41,588 bases of DNA. Origin: Mucilaginibacter dorajii. GTDB lineage: Bacteria > Bacteroidota > Bacteroidia > Sphingobacteriales > Sphingobacteriaceae. Location: positions 54,820 to 96,407 of the forward strand of contig NZ_JANTYS010000023.1 of the NCBI RefSeq assembly GCF_024808255.1, given 5' to 3'. The notes below the pieces were generated by a model that had not been told where the DNA came from, made no database searches, and saw nothing but the letters and a program-made list of their open reading frames with translations. The position numbers and the translations under genes are program-made. Below, one piece after another: positions 17,103 to 25,559 of the stretch (its first letter is position 1; each line of letters begins with the position of its first letter).

Positions 17103-17519
17103 ATGTCGCGAATAATGGCTTTCGATTACGGTACCAAGCGCATTGGTATAGCAGTTACCGATCCTTTGCAGATCATAGCAACCGGGTTGGATACCGTACA
17201 CCCCATGTACATTGTTGATTACCTGAAAACTTATTTAAAAACCGAGCAGGTGGAGCGTTTCATTGTAGGCGAACCCAAGCAAATGGATAATACGCCGTCC
17301 CAATCGGCCATCCACGTAAAAGGTTTTGTAGGCCTGCTCAAAAAAACTTTTCCTGAAGTCCCCATCGAAATGCTTGACGAGCGCTTTACCTCCAAAATGG
17401 CATCAGCAACCATTGCCCAAAGTGGCATGAATAAAAAGGGCAGACAAAATAAGGAGCTGGTAGATACCATATCGGCAGTAATATTGCTGCAAAGCTGGAT
17501 GGACCGCAAGGTGTTTTGA
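17103..17519 (+). CDS. ruvX: RuvX/YqgF-type Holliday-junction resolvase-like nuclease
   Basis: 138 residues, the family length. The RNase H-like fold starts SRIMAFDYGTKRIGIAVTDP with the catalytic Asp at 8, VGEPK carries the conserved Glu, DERFTS the loop, and VDTISAVILLQSW the C-terminal Asp. The family processes the 5' end of pre-16S rRNA and is related to Holliday-junction resolvases; cytosolic. It stands alone, divergent from holB. Confidence 0.93.
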   Translation: MSRIMAFDYGTKRIGIAVTDPLQIIATGLDTVHPMYIVDYLKTYLKTEQVERFIVGEPKQMDNTPSQSAIHVKGFVGLLKKTFPEVPIEMLDERFTSKMASATIAQSGMNKKGRQNKELVDTISAVILLQSWMDRKVF

Positions 17520-17850
17520 CGGCTTGGATGCATTTTTTTTGAGTCCGTTGGGTCTATATTAAAATACTGCGGGGCAATAAATTATTCTTAATGCTTATAA
17601 ATTGTTTTCACATCCGGCAAATGTCATTTTGTTCATCACGTGTAACAATCGGGCATGTTTATCCGTCTTCAGTGAACTGTCTTCTATCTTAAAAAAAATG
17701 TTTTAATTGGCCTTTTTTAGGGCTAACAGCCACATTAAAGTCTGTTATAACAATTAACTGCAGGTAAAAACTTTCTTTAAAATACAACTTTTAGGAGTAT
17801 AACCTTTTGAATTAGGCTTGCGTATAAAGTATATCGATTTTAAACGAATT
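17520..17850. other. 331-bp gap between ruvX and the response regulator
   Basis: AT-rich sequence with no ORF of weight, no repeat family seen elsewhere in the window and no exact TAnnTTTG box. The longest homopolymers are T8 near 17533 and A8 near 17691. It probably holds the promoter of the response regulator, but I cannot locate it. Confidence 0.4.
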
Positions 17851-18270
17851 ATGACAATTAACACCAAATCCGTTAGTGTATTATTGGTTGATGATGATGA
17901 GATCAATAATTTTATCTCCATTAAATTAATAAAGAAAGCTTTATTAAATACCGAGATCATGGCCTGTTTGAACGGGAAATTTGCGATTGAACAATTATCA
18001 GAAATTCAACGTAAAGACCCTGCTAAGCTGCCCGACTATATTTTACTGGATATCAACATGCCTATCATGAACGGCTGGGAGTTTTTGGATGAATACAAAC
18101 GTTTAAACCTTGATCCGCTTGGTAAAAGCAAAATCTTTATTATTTCATCATCTGTTTTTAGTAACGATATCAACAAAGCGCGTTCATACCCGCTGGTAAA
18201 AGATTTTATCAGTAAACCACTTAACGTAGAAAAAATAAAAGAGCTTTTTGAAGTTCAGCCAACGACTTAA
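17851..18270 (+). CDS. Single-domain response regulator (CheY-like)
   Basis: 139 residues from the ATG at 17851; a TTG further upstream (17818) is open but adds an unlikely segment. The receiver-domain signatures are all present: acidic pocket DDDE (14-17), phosphoacceptor Asp67 in DYILLDINMP, the Ser/Thr switch in IIISSS and Lys in FISKPL. There is no output domain, so it probably works by protein contact, as in chemotaxis-like or phosphorelay shuttles. No histidine kinase is nearby. It overlaps the convergent MBL gene by 4 bp. Confidence 0.9.
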   Translation: MTINTKSVSVLLVDDDEINNFISIKLIKKALLNTEIMACLNGKFAIEQLSEIQRKDPAKLPDYILLDINMPIMNGWEFLDEYKRLNLDPLGKSKIFIISSSVFSNDINKARSYPLVKDFISKPLNVEKIKELFEVQPTT

Positions 18271-19043
18271 GCAGGCGATACCGTAAAATGTTCGCCTTCG
18301 TCATCGCTGCTTACTTTGCCAATGGCAAATGATTTGGAGTGATAAAATAAACAAGTCCAACCTTCTTGTGATGCTAATTTTCCATACTCCTGGCGTAGCT
18401 GCATGGCTTTACGTCCGTCCATATCATATTTGGCAATAAATTTTCTGATCAGTTGCTCGGGCTCCGGTAATTCGTCGCCACCAAAAAGCACCTTGGTGCC
18501 TTCTATGTCTATCCAAAAAACCTGGTGGTTGGGGCAATGACCGCCAGATAACTCGTAACGGATGCCGGGAATAAGCTCCCCGCTGCCTTCCACAAAAGTG
18601 ATATCAATCGTGTTTTGCAGCGCCTCGAAAATTTCTTTGTGGTACGATGATGATTTGCCGGTAATACCAAATTCCCACTCGCCCTTTTGGATCACGTGCC
18701 TGGCCTGCGGAAAGCTGGGCTCCAGTTTACCGTTACGCTCAACTACCAGCCCGCCCGAATGATCGTAATGCAGGTGCGACATTAGCACCAGCGTAACTTC
18801 ATCCGGATCAAAACCAGCGTTACGGATATTTTGGTGAATGATCAGTTCGTCGCGGGTGTCTTTAAAACCAAGGCCGGTATCTAACACAATAAGATCATGG
18901 TCGGTTTTAATAAGGAAAGGATTTACGTGGATGAACAATGAACCCGGGCGCTCCCTGAAATTGTCAGTTTCGGGGTTAAACGGAATAAATTTTTTAGTAG
19001 AATCAACTGAATATGAGCCCTCTCCCAGCGCGAAAATTTCCAT
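18267..19043 (-). CDS. MBL-fold metallo-hydrolase
   Basis: 258 residues. The signature HLHYDH gives H90, H92, D94 and H95; H169 (GGHCPNH), D190 (FGGDELP) and a late His (FYHSKS) complete the two-metal site of the metallo-beta-lactamase fold. The pattern around VLMSHLHYDHSGGL and SGGHCPNHQVFWIDIEG is like the lactonase/N-acyl-homoserine-lactonase side of the family, but the substrate is not assignable. No signal peptide, so cytosolic. It is divergent from recJ and convergent with the response regulator, whose end it overlaps. Confidence 0.88.
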   Translation of the reverse strand: MEIFALGEGSYSVDSTKKFIPFNPETDNFRERPGSLFIHVNPFLIKTDHDLIVLDTGLGFKDTRDELIIHQNIRNAGFDPDEVTLVLMSHLHYDHSGGLVVERNGKLEPSFPQARHVIQKGEWEFGITGKSSSYHKEIFEALQNTIDITFVEGSGELIPGIRYELSGGHCPNHQVFWIDIEGTKVLFGGDELPEPEQLIRKFIAKYDMDGRKAMQLRQEYGKLASQEGWTCLFYHSKSFAIGKVSSDDEGEHFTVSPA

Positions 19044-19069
19044 AGTTTCGATGTGTCAGATTTTGAATG

Positions 19070-19077
19070 TAATTTTG
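19070..19077 (+). promoter_or_regulatory. -7 promoter box for recJ (TAATTTTG)
   Basis: Exact TAnnTTTG match, identical to the tilS and OstA-like boxes, 51 bases before the recJ ATG. No clear -33 box. Confidence 0.5.
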
Positions 19078-19128
19078 CCTTTTAAAACTACCAGTAATTA
19101 TATTTACTGTTTATAAAGCTACAAAGAT

Positions 19129-20856
19129 ATGAATAAACGTTGGGCGGTAAGGGAAAATGCTGATGAGGGATTGGTAAGCAAATTAGCCGCCGAACTGAAT
19201 ATTGATACCGTTTTGAGCAGCCTGCTGGTGCACAGGGGGATAAGTAATTTTGAGGAAGCCAAATACTTTTTTCGCCCCGATCAGCGGCACCTGCACGATC
19301 CCTTTTTGATGAGGGATATGGAAGAAGCCATTGTACGTATTGAAACTGCCATTGCTGCCGGCGAAAAGATCATGATCTACGGCGATTATGATGTGGACGG
19401 TACCACCGCTGTGGCTACTGTGTACAGCTTTTTTAGCAAGCAGTATAAAAAAATGGAGTATTACATTCCCGATAGGTACAAAGAAGGCTACGGCATTTCA
19501 ACCCAGGGGATTGACTACGCTGCCCAACACGGCTTTTCACTCATTATAGCGTTGGATTGTGGGATTAAGTCAATTGATAAAATTGATTATGCCAATACCT
19601 TGGGCATCGATTTTATTATTTGCGATCACCACTTACCGGGAGCAGAACTACCTGCCGCCGTTGCCATACTTGATCCTAAACGTGCCGATTGCGAATATCC
19701 ATATAAAGAACTCTCGGGTGCTGGTATTGGCTTTAAGCTGATCCAGGCCTATGCCGAAAAAAACGGGATACAGTTTGAGGCCGTAGCCCAGTACCTCGAT
19801 TTGGTTTGCATTAGTATAGCCTGCGATATTGTGCACATTACCGGGGAAAACCGGGTGCTTGCCCATTATGGGCTGCAAAAAATCAATACCGATCCTTGCA
19901 TCGGCGTAAAAACTTTGATGGAAGTGGCCGGCCGCAAAGGGCCGTATACCATATCAGATGTGGTGTTTTTGATCGGTCCGCGTATTAATGCTGCCGGTCG
20001 TATAGATGATGCCAAACATGCGGTTGAGTTACTACTGGCCTGCGACGATAACGTAGCCAAAGCGAAAGGCCTGATGATCAACAGCCGCAACAGCGAGCGT
20101 AAGGAGCACGACCTGAGCATTACCGATGAAGCCCTGGGCATGATAGATAATGACGAGGTGCTGATAGGCAAAAAATCGACGGTAGTTTATAATGAGTACT
20201 GGCACAAAGGGGTAATTGGTATAGTTGCATCGCGCCTTACCGAAAAGTATTACAGGCCCACTATAGTGCTTACCAAATCAAACGGGCATGTAGCTGGGTC
20301 GGCACGATCCGTACTGGGCTATGACCTTTACGAGGCGCTTTGCGAGTGTAAAGACCTGCTCATCCAGTTTGGCGGGCATAAGTACGCCGCCGGCCTTACT
20401 ATGCACCCCGAGAACGTGGAAGCGTTTAAAGACAGGTTTGAAGAAGTGGTGAGTGCTACCATAACACCACAACAATTAATACAGCAGATACAAATTGACG
20501 CCGAATTACGTTTAAGCCAGATAGAACCCAAATTTTTCAGGATCTTGAATCAGTTTGCACCTTTCGGCCCCGAAAATATGGCCCCGGTTTTCATAAGTAA
20601 AAATGTGTATGTTAGCGGTAATGCAGCGCTGGTTGGCGCCACACATATAAAAATGGCGGTGATGCAGGAAGGATCGGCAGCGTTTGATTGCATAGCCTTT
20701 AACCACGGCGAATACCTGCCGCAATTAAAGCCCGGTGTACCGTTTGATATTTGCTACAACATTGAAGAAAACGTATGGCGCGAGAAAAGGACTATTCAGT
20801 TGAATATAAAGGGGATTAGGAGCCCCACCCAACCCTCCCCGGAAGGGAGGGCTTAA
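19129..20856 (+). CDS. recJ: Single-strand DNA exonuclease RecJ
   Basis: 575 residues. The DHH phosphoesterase motifs are GDYDVDGTT (85-93), ALDCGIKS (141-148) and CDHHLPG (165-171), with RINAAGRIDDA and GGHKYAAG of the DHHA1 region. RecJ degrades single-stranded DNA 5' to 3' in mismatch repair and RecF-pathway recombination. The last residues (SPTQPSPEGRA) are encoded by a repeat element (20819-20958), which also supplies the TAA stop, so the true ancestral end probably lay near LNIKGIR. It is divergent from the MBL-fold gene. Confidence 0.96.
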   Translation: MNKRWAVRENADEGLVSKLAAELNIDTVLSSLLVHRGISNFEEAKYFFRPDQRHLHDPFLMRDMEEAIVRIETAIAAGEKIMIYGDYDVDGTTAVATVYSFFSKQYKKMEYYIPDRYKEGYGISTQGIDYAAQHGFSLIIALDCGIKSIDKIDYANTLGIDFIICDHHLPGAELPAAVAILDPKRADCEYPYKELSGAGIGFKLIQAYAEKNGIQFEAVAQYLDLVCISIACDIVHITGENRVLAHYGLQKINTDPCIGVKTLMEVAGRKGPYTISDVVFLIGPRINAAGRIDDAKHAVELLLACDDNVAKAKGLMINSRNSERKEHDLSITDEALGMIDNDEVLIGKKSTVVYNEYWHKGVIGIVASRLTEKYYRPTIVLTKSNGHVAGSARSVLGYDLYEALCECKDLLIQFGGHKYAAGLTMHPENVEAFKDRFEEVVSATITPQQLIQQIQIDAELRLSQIEPKFFRILNQFAPFGPENMAPVFISKNVYVSGNAALVGATHIKMAVMQEGSAAFDCIAFNHGEYLPQLKPGVPFDICYNIEENVWREKRTIQLNIKGIRSPTQPSPEGRA

Positions 20857-20958
20857 AAAAGCATTTCGTCAGATATTAATATTATTGGGGAATTCCCGGA
20901 ACGACAATTAAAAAGAATCAAAAAGTCTCCCCTTCCGGGGGGAGATTTAGAGGGGGCT
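20819..20958. repeat. Inverted-repeat element fused to the recJ 3' end and lptB leader (AGCCCC family, copy 2)
   Basis: The left end AGCCCCACCC...CTCCCCGGAAGGGAGGGCTT and the right end AAGTCTCCCCTTCCGGGG...GAGGGGGCT are inverted copies of one another, each with its own small CTCC/GGAG hairpin. The left end encodes the last codons and stop of recJ. The right end stops three bases before the lptB ATG and supplies a purine-rich stretch there. Same family as 5280 and 33331. Confidence 0.75.
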
Positions 20959-20960
20959 AA

Positions 20961-21701
20961 ATGATACTACGAGCAGAAAATTTAGTAAAAAAATACAAGC
21001 AGCGCACCGTTGTTAACGATGTAACGTTTAACGTGGCGCAGGGCGAAATTGTGGGTTTGTTAGGGCCGAATGGCGCAGGCAAAACCACATCGTTTTACAT
21101 GATTGTGGGGTTAATAAAACCTAACGAAGGCACTATTTTTCTGGATGATAAGGATATTACGCAGGATGCCATGTACCGCCGCGCGCAAAAAGGTATAGGT
21201 TACCTGGCACAGGAAGCGTCGGTTTTCCGTAAGCTTTCGGTAGAGGATAACATCAAGGCGGTGCTGGAAATGGGTAAAATGCCAAAAGACTGGCAAAAAG
21301 ATAAGTTAGAGGAACTGATAGACGAGTTTAGCTTACATAAAGTGCGCAGAAACCGTGGCGACCTGCTATCGGGTGGTGAACGCCGCCGTACCGAAATTGC
21401 CCGTGCCCTTGCTGCCGAGCCTAACTTCATTTTACTGGATGAACCCTTTGCCGGGGTCGACCCCATAGCGGTAGAAGAGATCCAGGCAATGGTGGCCAAA
21501 CTGCGGACACGCAACATCGGCATCCTGATCACCGATCACAACGTACAGGAAACATTATCTATTACCGATAGGGCTTACCTGCTATTTGAGGGCAAGATCC
21601 TGGAATCGGGCGTGCCGGAGGTACTGGCCGAGAATGAGATGGTGCGTAAAGTGTACCTGGGTGCCAACTTTGTATTAAAACGTAAAGTATTCCCTCAATA
21701 A
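20961..21701 (+). CDS. lptB: LPS export ABC transporter ATPase LptB
   Basis: 246 residues, the family length. Walker A GPNGAGKT (35-42), Q-loop Q84 (YLAQEASVFRKLSVEDNI, an LptB-specific stretch), signature LSGGERRRTEIARA (from 136), Walker B FILLDEP (156-162), and H193 as the H-loop (TDHNVQETL). LptB powers extraction of lipopolysaccharide from the inner membrane through LptFG. Those partners are not in the window. It is 6 bp upstream of GH3, a pairing seen across Bacteroidota. Its leader is formed by a repeat element. Confidence 0.96.
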   Translation: MILRAENLVKKYKQRTVVNDVTFNVAQGEIVGLLGPNGAGKTTSFYMIVGLIKPNEGTIFLDDKDITQDAMYRRAQKGIGYLAQEASVFRKLSVEDNIKAVLEMGKMPKDWQKDKLEELIDEFSLHKVRRNRGDLLSGGERRRTEIARALAAEPNFILLDEPFAGVDPIAVEEIQAMVAKLRTRNIGILITDHNVQETLSITDRAYLLFEGKILESGVPEVLAENEMVRKVYLGANFVLKRKVFPQ

Positions 21702-21707
21702 GCTGCT

Positions 21708-23228
21708 ATGACTATTTTCAACTCTGTATTTACCTGGTTTATGAAAAAGCGCATCCACCAGATTGAGCTTTTTATGAAATATCCCAACGAAGTACAGGAA
21801 GAATGGTTTGAACAGCTCATATCAATGGCCGAGAGCACCGAATGGGGCCGAAAATACCAGTATAAAAGCATTGATAACCTTACCCAGTTTAAAGAGCGGG
21901 TACCCATTCAAAATTATGATACCTTAAAGCCTTACATTGAGCGGATGCTTAAAGGCGAAAAAAATGTGCTTTGGCCTACCGAGATCCGCTGGTTTGCCAA
22001 ATCATCGGGCACTACCAATGATCGCAGCAAATTTATCCCGGTAAGTGAAGAGGCCCTGGAAGAATGCCACTTTAAAGGTGGCAAAGATGTATTAACCATC
22101 TATTTTAATAACCAGCCCAATGCCCGCATGTTTACGGGTAAGGTGCTTACATTGGGCGGTAGTCACCAGGTAAGCCAGTTTAATACGGACACTTCTTTTG
22201 GCGATCTATCGGCGGTGATCATGAAAAACCTACCCCTTTGGGCCGAGTTTCACCGTACCCCGCAGCTTGACATTGCCCTGTTAGATAATTTTGAAGAAAA
22301 GATAGAAAAGATAGCCATGGCTACCAAGGATGTGAACGTAACCAGCATTGGCGGCGTACCCACCTGGAACCTGGTACTGTTTAAACGCATCCTGGAGATT
22401 ACCGGTAAAAAAAACATGCTGGAAGTTTGGCCCAACCTTGAAATGTATTTTCATGGCGCGGTTAACTTTGGCCCTTACCGTGAGCAGTTCAAAGCGCTCA
22501 TCCCCAGCGATGATATGTATTACCTGGAAAACTACAATGCATCTGAAGGCTTCTTTGGCATACAGGATACCAAAGAGCCGGGCGATATGCTGTTGATGCT
22601 TGACTATGGTATTTTTTACGAATTTTTACCCTTAGAGAACCTGCACCAGGAAAACCCACAGACACTCACCCTTGACGAGGTGGAGCTGGATAAAAATTAT
22701 GCTTTGATCATTAGCACTAACGCCGGGTTGTGGCGGTATATGATTGGCGATACCATTAAATTTTCGTCGTTGTTACCTTACCGCATCAGGGTTACCGGCC
22801 GTACCAAACATTTTATTAATGCATTTGGCGAAGAGCTGATTATTGATAACGCCGAGCAGGCATTGGCCGAAGCCTGCCACCAAACGGGTGCCATCATCAG
22901 GGAGTACACCGCAGCCCCGGTTTATTTTAGCGGTAACGAGTGCGGTGCCCACGAATGGATCATTGAGTTTGAAAAGAAACCCGCCGAGTTTGAGCGCTTT
23001 GTTGACCTGTTAGATGAAACCCTGCGCCGCATCAATTCTGATTATGATGCCAAACGCTTTAAGGATATGGCCCTGCGCCGCCCGATAGTACGCCGCGCAC
23101 CAGACGGCACTTTTTTCAACTGGATGAAAGAAAAAGGCAAACTTGGCGGTCAACATAAAGTACCCCGTTTAGCAAATAACAGGGAATATGTGGATAGCAT
23201 TTTGAAGGTGATGGAGTTGGTGGGGTAG
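21708..23228 (+). CDS. GH3 auxin-responsive-promoter family protein (acyl-adenylating)
   Basis: 506 residues. The GH3 family belongs to the ANL adenylate-forming superfamily; the ATP-binding motif SSGTTNDRSKFIP is at 99-111. In plants GH3 enzymes join amino acids to hormones; the bacterial substrate is unknown. Other traits include YNASEGFFG, AGLWRYMIGDTIKF and TGRTKHFINAFGEELI, all typical. It lies 6 bp after lptB, so it is probably cotranscribed. A link to envelope-lipid chemistry is inference from context. A small tail with GAGTCAAGA-like repeats (23233-23265) follows. Confidence 0.92.
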   Translation: MTIFNSVFTWFMKKRIHQIELFMKYPNEVQEEWFEQLISMAESTEWGRKYQYKSIDNLTQFKERVPIQNYDTLKPYIERMLKGEKNVLWPTEIRWFAKSSGTTNDRSKFIPVSEEALEECHFKGGKDVLTIYFNNQPNARMFTGKVLTLGGSHQVSQFNTDTSFGDLSAVIMKNLPLWAEFHRTPQLDIALLDNFEEKIEKIAMATKDVNVTSIGGVPTWNLVLFKRILEITGKKNMLEVWPNLEMYFHGAVNFGPYREQFKALIPSDDMYYLENYNASEGFFGIQDTKEPGDMLLMLDYGIFYEFLPLENLHQENPQTLTLDEVELDKNYALIISTNAGLWRYMIGDTIKFSSLLPYRIRVTGRTKHFINAFGEELIIDNAEQALAEACHQTGAIIREYTAAPVYFSGNECGAHEWIIEFEKKPAEFERFVDLLDETLRRINSDYDAKRFKDMALRRPIVRRAPDGTFFNWMKEKGKLGGQHKVPRLANNREYVDSILKVMELVG

Positions 23229-23295
23229 AAGAAGAGTCAAGAAATTAGAATCAAGAGTTAAGACAAAAAATACAATCGCTGTTTTTAATTTCAAT

Positions 23296-23819
23296 ATGAA
23301 AAGGCTATTCTTAATTGCTTTCATTGGTATTCAGCTAATTGTCAATAATGCGGATGCCCAAGTGACAACTCAGTCGATATTGAGCTCTTCGGGAATTTCT
23401 AAAACAGATATTGTGGGAGTATGGCAGTTTACCGCTATGATAGGTGATAATCTACTGGAGTATTTCCAGTTTTTTAAAGACGGTACTTTTGTTTACCACT
23501 ATAATGGTGAAGACGATACCCGAAATATAATATCTATGAAAGGGCGGTATTTTCTAAACAAAAATCAATTAAGCTTTATTGTGAGATCCAAAGTTGAACG
23601 CACGGCAAAGGGAATTGAGACTGGCGCAATGGGTACCGACGAGTATATTTTTGTTTTGAATAACGATTCAACGAAAGTGGTTTTGGAAAAAAACCCAAAA
23701 AACTTAATCCCGTATTTATCTCGAAGGTAAAAAAGAGCACGAAGTATTTTAAAATCGATATAAATAACCGTACCTATTATAAACTTTCTGCCGATCCAAA
23801 TAAATTTTCTGATGATTGA
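23296..23819 (+). pseudogene. Secreted small protein interrupted by a -1 frameshift in an A run
   Basis: The first frame (23296-23730) codes for 144 residues: signal peptide MKRLFLIAFIGIQLIVNNADAQ and a lipocalin-like beta pattern (GVWQFTAMIGDNLLEYFQFFKDGTFVYHYNG). After the A7 run at 23687-23693 the frame ends in a short unlike tail (LIPYLSRR). Restoring one base there keeps an open frame from that point to TGA at 23817-23819, adding KLNPVFISKVKKSTKYFKID and then NNRTYYKLSADPNKFSDD, a natural continuation. So the gene is about 174 residues with one base lost, either by decay or by sequencing error. The function is unknown. Confidence 0.65.
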
Positions 23820-23837
23820 AAGAGCTTATTACCTATA

Positions 23838-24074
23838 TTGCATTATAAATTCTCAACCGTGATAAAAAATAAGAAAGCGATATTGGGTTCGCAAACACCG
23901 GTGTTTTTGTTTATGATGTACCTGGGCGTTAAAGGCCTCATTAAGGGGATTGATGCTCATAATACCCTTCGCATAGCAATGTCTTCTGCCGGATTGGTGA
24001 TATTTATAACGATGTATATATTGCTGATTATTGCGATAATGCGCAAGGCATCATCAACAGATCAGCGCCTTTAA
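23838..24074 (+). CDS. Small two-helix membrane protein
   Basis: 78 residues from a TTG, or 71 from the GTG at 23859 (MIKNKKAILGSQ). Two hydrophobic stretches (VFLFMMYLGVKGLI and AGLVIFITMYILLIIAIM) with basic flanks support a small inner-membrane protein. No family is recognised. It overlaps the convergent GNAT gene by 21 bp. The start is uncertain and there is no ATG option, which lowers confidence. Confidence 0.5.
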   Translation: MHYKFSTVIKNKKAILGSQTPVFLFMMYLGVKGLIKGIDAHNTLRIAMSSAGLVIFITMYILLIIAIMRKASSTDQRL

Positions 24075-24545
24075 AAGGTTTACATCGTCCCAAACTATCC
24101 AATGTTCATTTAAATACCTACCGCTATATTTTAGATAAAAGGCACGGTAGGGGTTGGCCGGTAAGATGCCTACGCACAGGCTTTGCACATGATTAGCAAT
24201 GGTCCAGTTAACAGCACTCTTCAAAAGTCGACAACCCACACCTTTACGTTGATATTCTTTCAGCACAAAAAATGATTGGATCTCTGCATCCATATCAAAA
24301 CGAGTGGTAAGCTGAATGGCCAGGTAGCCGATGATCTTGCTATTGTCAACAACTTTAAACATGATCCTTTCTGGCCTTGCACTAACCGGCGATTGCCCGG
24401 CAAACCAGGTTTCCCATCTATACGCCCTTGTATCAAAATTAATATCACAGGCTTCCACCAGTTGAGGAAAAGATTGCAGTTTACTATCGATCTCAACACG
24501 GGTGATCTCGTCGATATCGGCAGTAGTTGCAATCCTAATTTTCAT
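24054..24545 (-). CDS. GNAT-family N-acetyltransferase
   Basis: 163 residues. The acetyl-CoA pyrophosphate loop is Q99-R-K-G-V-G104 (Q/RxxGxG), after the typical beta strand SFFVLKEYQ; the C terminus NPYRAFYLKYSGRYLNEHWIVWD matches the family's last strands. The substrate (amine of a small molecule or protein) is unknown. It begins one base after the folP stop, so the two are an operon. The end overlaps the small membrane gene. Confidence 0.88.
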   Translation of the reverse strand: MKIRIATTADIDEITRVEIDSKLQSFPQLVEACDINFDTRAYRWETWFAGQSPVSARPERIMFKVVDNSKIIGYLAIQLTTRFDMDAEIQSFFVLKEYQRKGVGCRLLKSAVNWTIANHVQSLCVGILPANPYRAFYLKYSGRYLNEHWIVWDDVNLLKALIC

Positions 24546-24546
24546 A

Positions 24547-25398
24547 TTACCTGCAGGCCTCCCATATTTTTACAGCCTCAACGGCTTCTTTCACATCGTG
24601 TACCCGTAAAATATTCGCCCCTTTATTTAAGGCGATGGTATTTAAAACGGTAGTTCCATTCAGCGCGTCGGCAGCAGTTCCCCCTAAAAGTCCGTAAATC
24701 ATTCTTTTGCGGGAGATTCCGGTTAATAACGGCAGGCCCAGTATGTCAAACTCCTGCATGCGGCGCATGAGCGTATAATTTTGCTGCTGATTTTTGGCAA
24801 AGCCAAAACCGGGATCGATGATCACATCGTGTACGCCCAGTTGCTTTAACTGTTGACAAGCGGACCCAAAAAAGTCAAGCACCTCGTTAAATACATCATC
24901 GTATTGTGCCATTTGCGTCATATTTTGAGGGGTGCCTTTCATGTGCATCAAAATATAAGGCACCTGTAAGCGGGCAACAACGCCAAACATCCCGGCATCT
25001 AAGGTGCCGCCCGAGATATCATTGATGATATGCGCTCCCGCCTTAATAGCCGCATCAGCAACAGGTGAGCGAAAAGTATCTATAGATAAAATAGCATCCG
25101 GCAATGTTGCTGCAATAGCCTCAACTACAGGCAAAAGTCGGTCGGTTTCCTCCTGTATGCTAATATCGGTAGCGCCTGGGCGGGACGAGTACGCGCCAAG
25201 ATCTAAAAATGTGGCACCATCGTCCAACATCTTTTGGGCCAGCTGCAGGGCTTCTTCTACACCCGGTTTACGGTTGCCGGCATAAAAAGAATCAGGCGTA
25301 ATGTTGATAATGCCCATCACCTTTGGGGTTGACAGATCTATCAATTTACCCCCGGCGTTAAGGGTAACTTTTTTATGAAAAACAGTATCTTTAACCAT
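24547..25398 (-). CDS. folP: Dihydropteroate synthase FolP
   Basis: 283 residues. The pterin-binding signature INITPDSF is at 31-38, DLGAYSSRPGA starts at 66, INDISGG at 125-131, DPGFGFAK at 195-202 and GISRKR at 227-232, the residues that bind pterin and p-aminobenzoate. The enzyme makes 7,8-dihydropteroate in folate synthesis and is the sulfonamide target. It is cytosolic and divergent from the DUF1599 gene across a repeat-filled 161-bp gap. A GNAT gene follows with a one-base gap. Confidence 0.96.
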   Translation of the reverse strand: MVKDTVFHKKVTLNAGGKLIDLSTPKVMGIINITPDSFYAGNRKPGVEEALQLAQKMLDDGATFLDLGAYSSRPGATDISIQEETDRLLPVVEAIAATLPDAILSIDTFRSPVADAAIKAGAHIINDISGGTLDAGMFGVVARLQVPYILMHMKGTPQNMTQMAQYDDVFNEVLDFFGSACQQLKQLGVHDVIIDPGFGFAKNQQQNYTLMRRMQEFDILGLPLLTGISRKRMIYGLLGGTAADALNGTTVLNTIALNKGANILRVHDVKEAVEAVKIWEACR

Positions 25399-25401
25399 TT
25401 A

Positions 25402-25551
25402 GTTGTAATGCTGAAAGGTTTTAATATTGTAAAGTTACTTAACTTTGGAGCGATGGTTGTAATGTTGGAAGGTTTTAATGTTGTAAAGTTAATTCTCGAA
25501 AACACTCCAACTTTAGAACATTCCGACATTACAACGTTTCAACTTTACAAC
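25402..25551. repeat. TTG/AAC-type direct and inverted repeats between folP and DUF1599
   Basis: A 36-bp unit starting GTTGTAATG occurs at 25402 and 25456 (54 bp apart, three mismatches), and an inverted degenerate copy at 25517-25551 ends with AACTTTACAAC, matching GTTGTAAAGTT (25480-25490) base for base. A TAACTTTG sequence (25440-25447) inside matches the -7 consensus on the plus strand and may serve DUF1599. It is short and irregular, not a CRISPR. Confidence 0.65.
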
Positions 25552-25559
25552 AGAAAACA

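Noticed and set aside
25402..25551. CRISPR-like look of spaced repeats
   Set aside because: Only two direct copies, with 18-bp spacing and mismatches, plus an inverted copy; no cas genes in the window.
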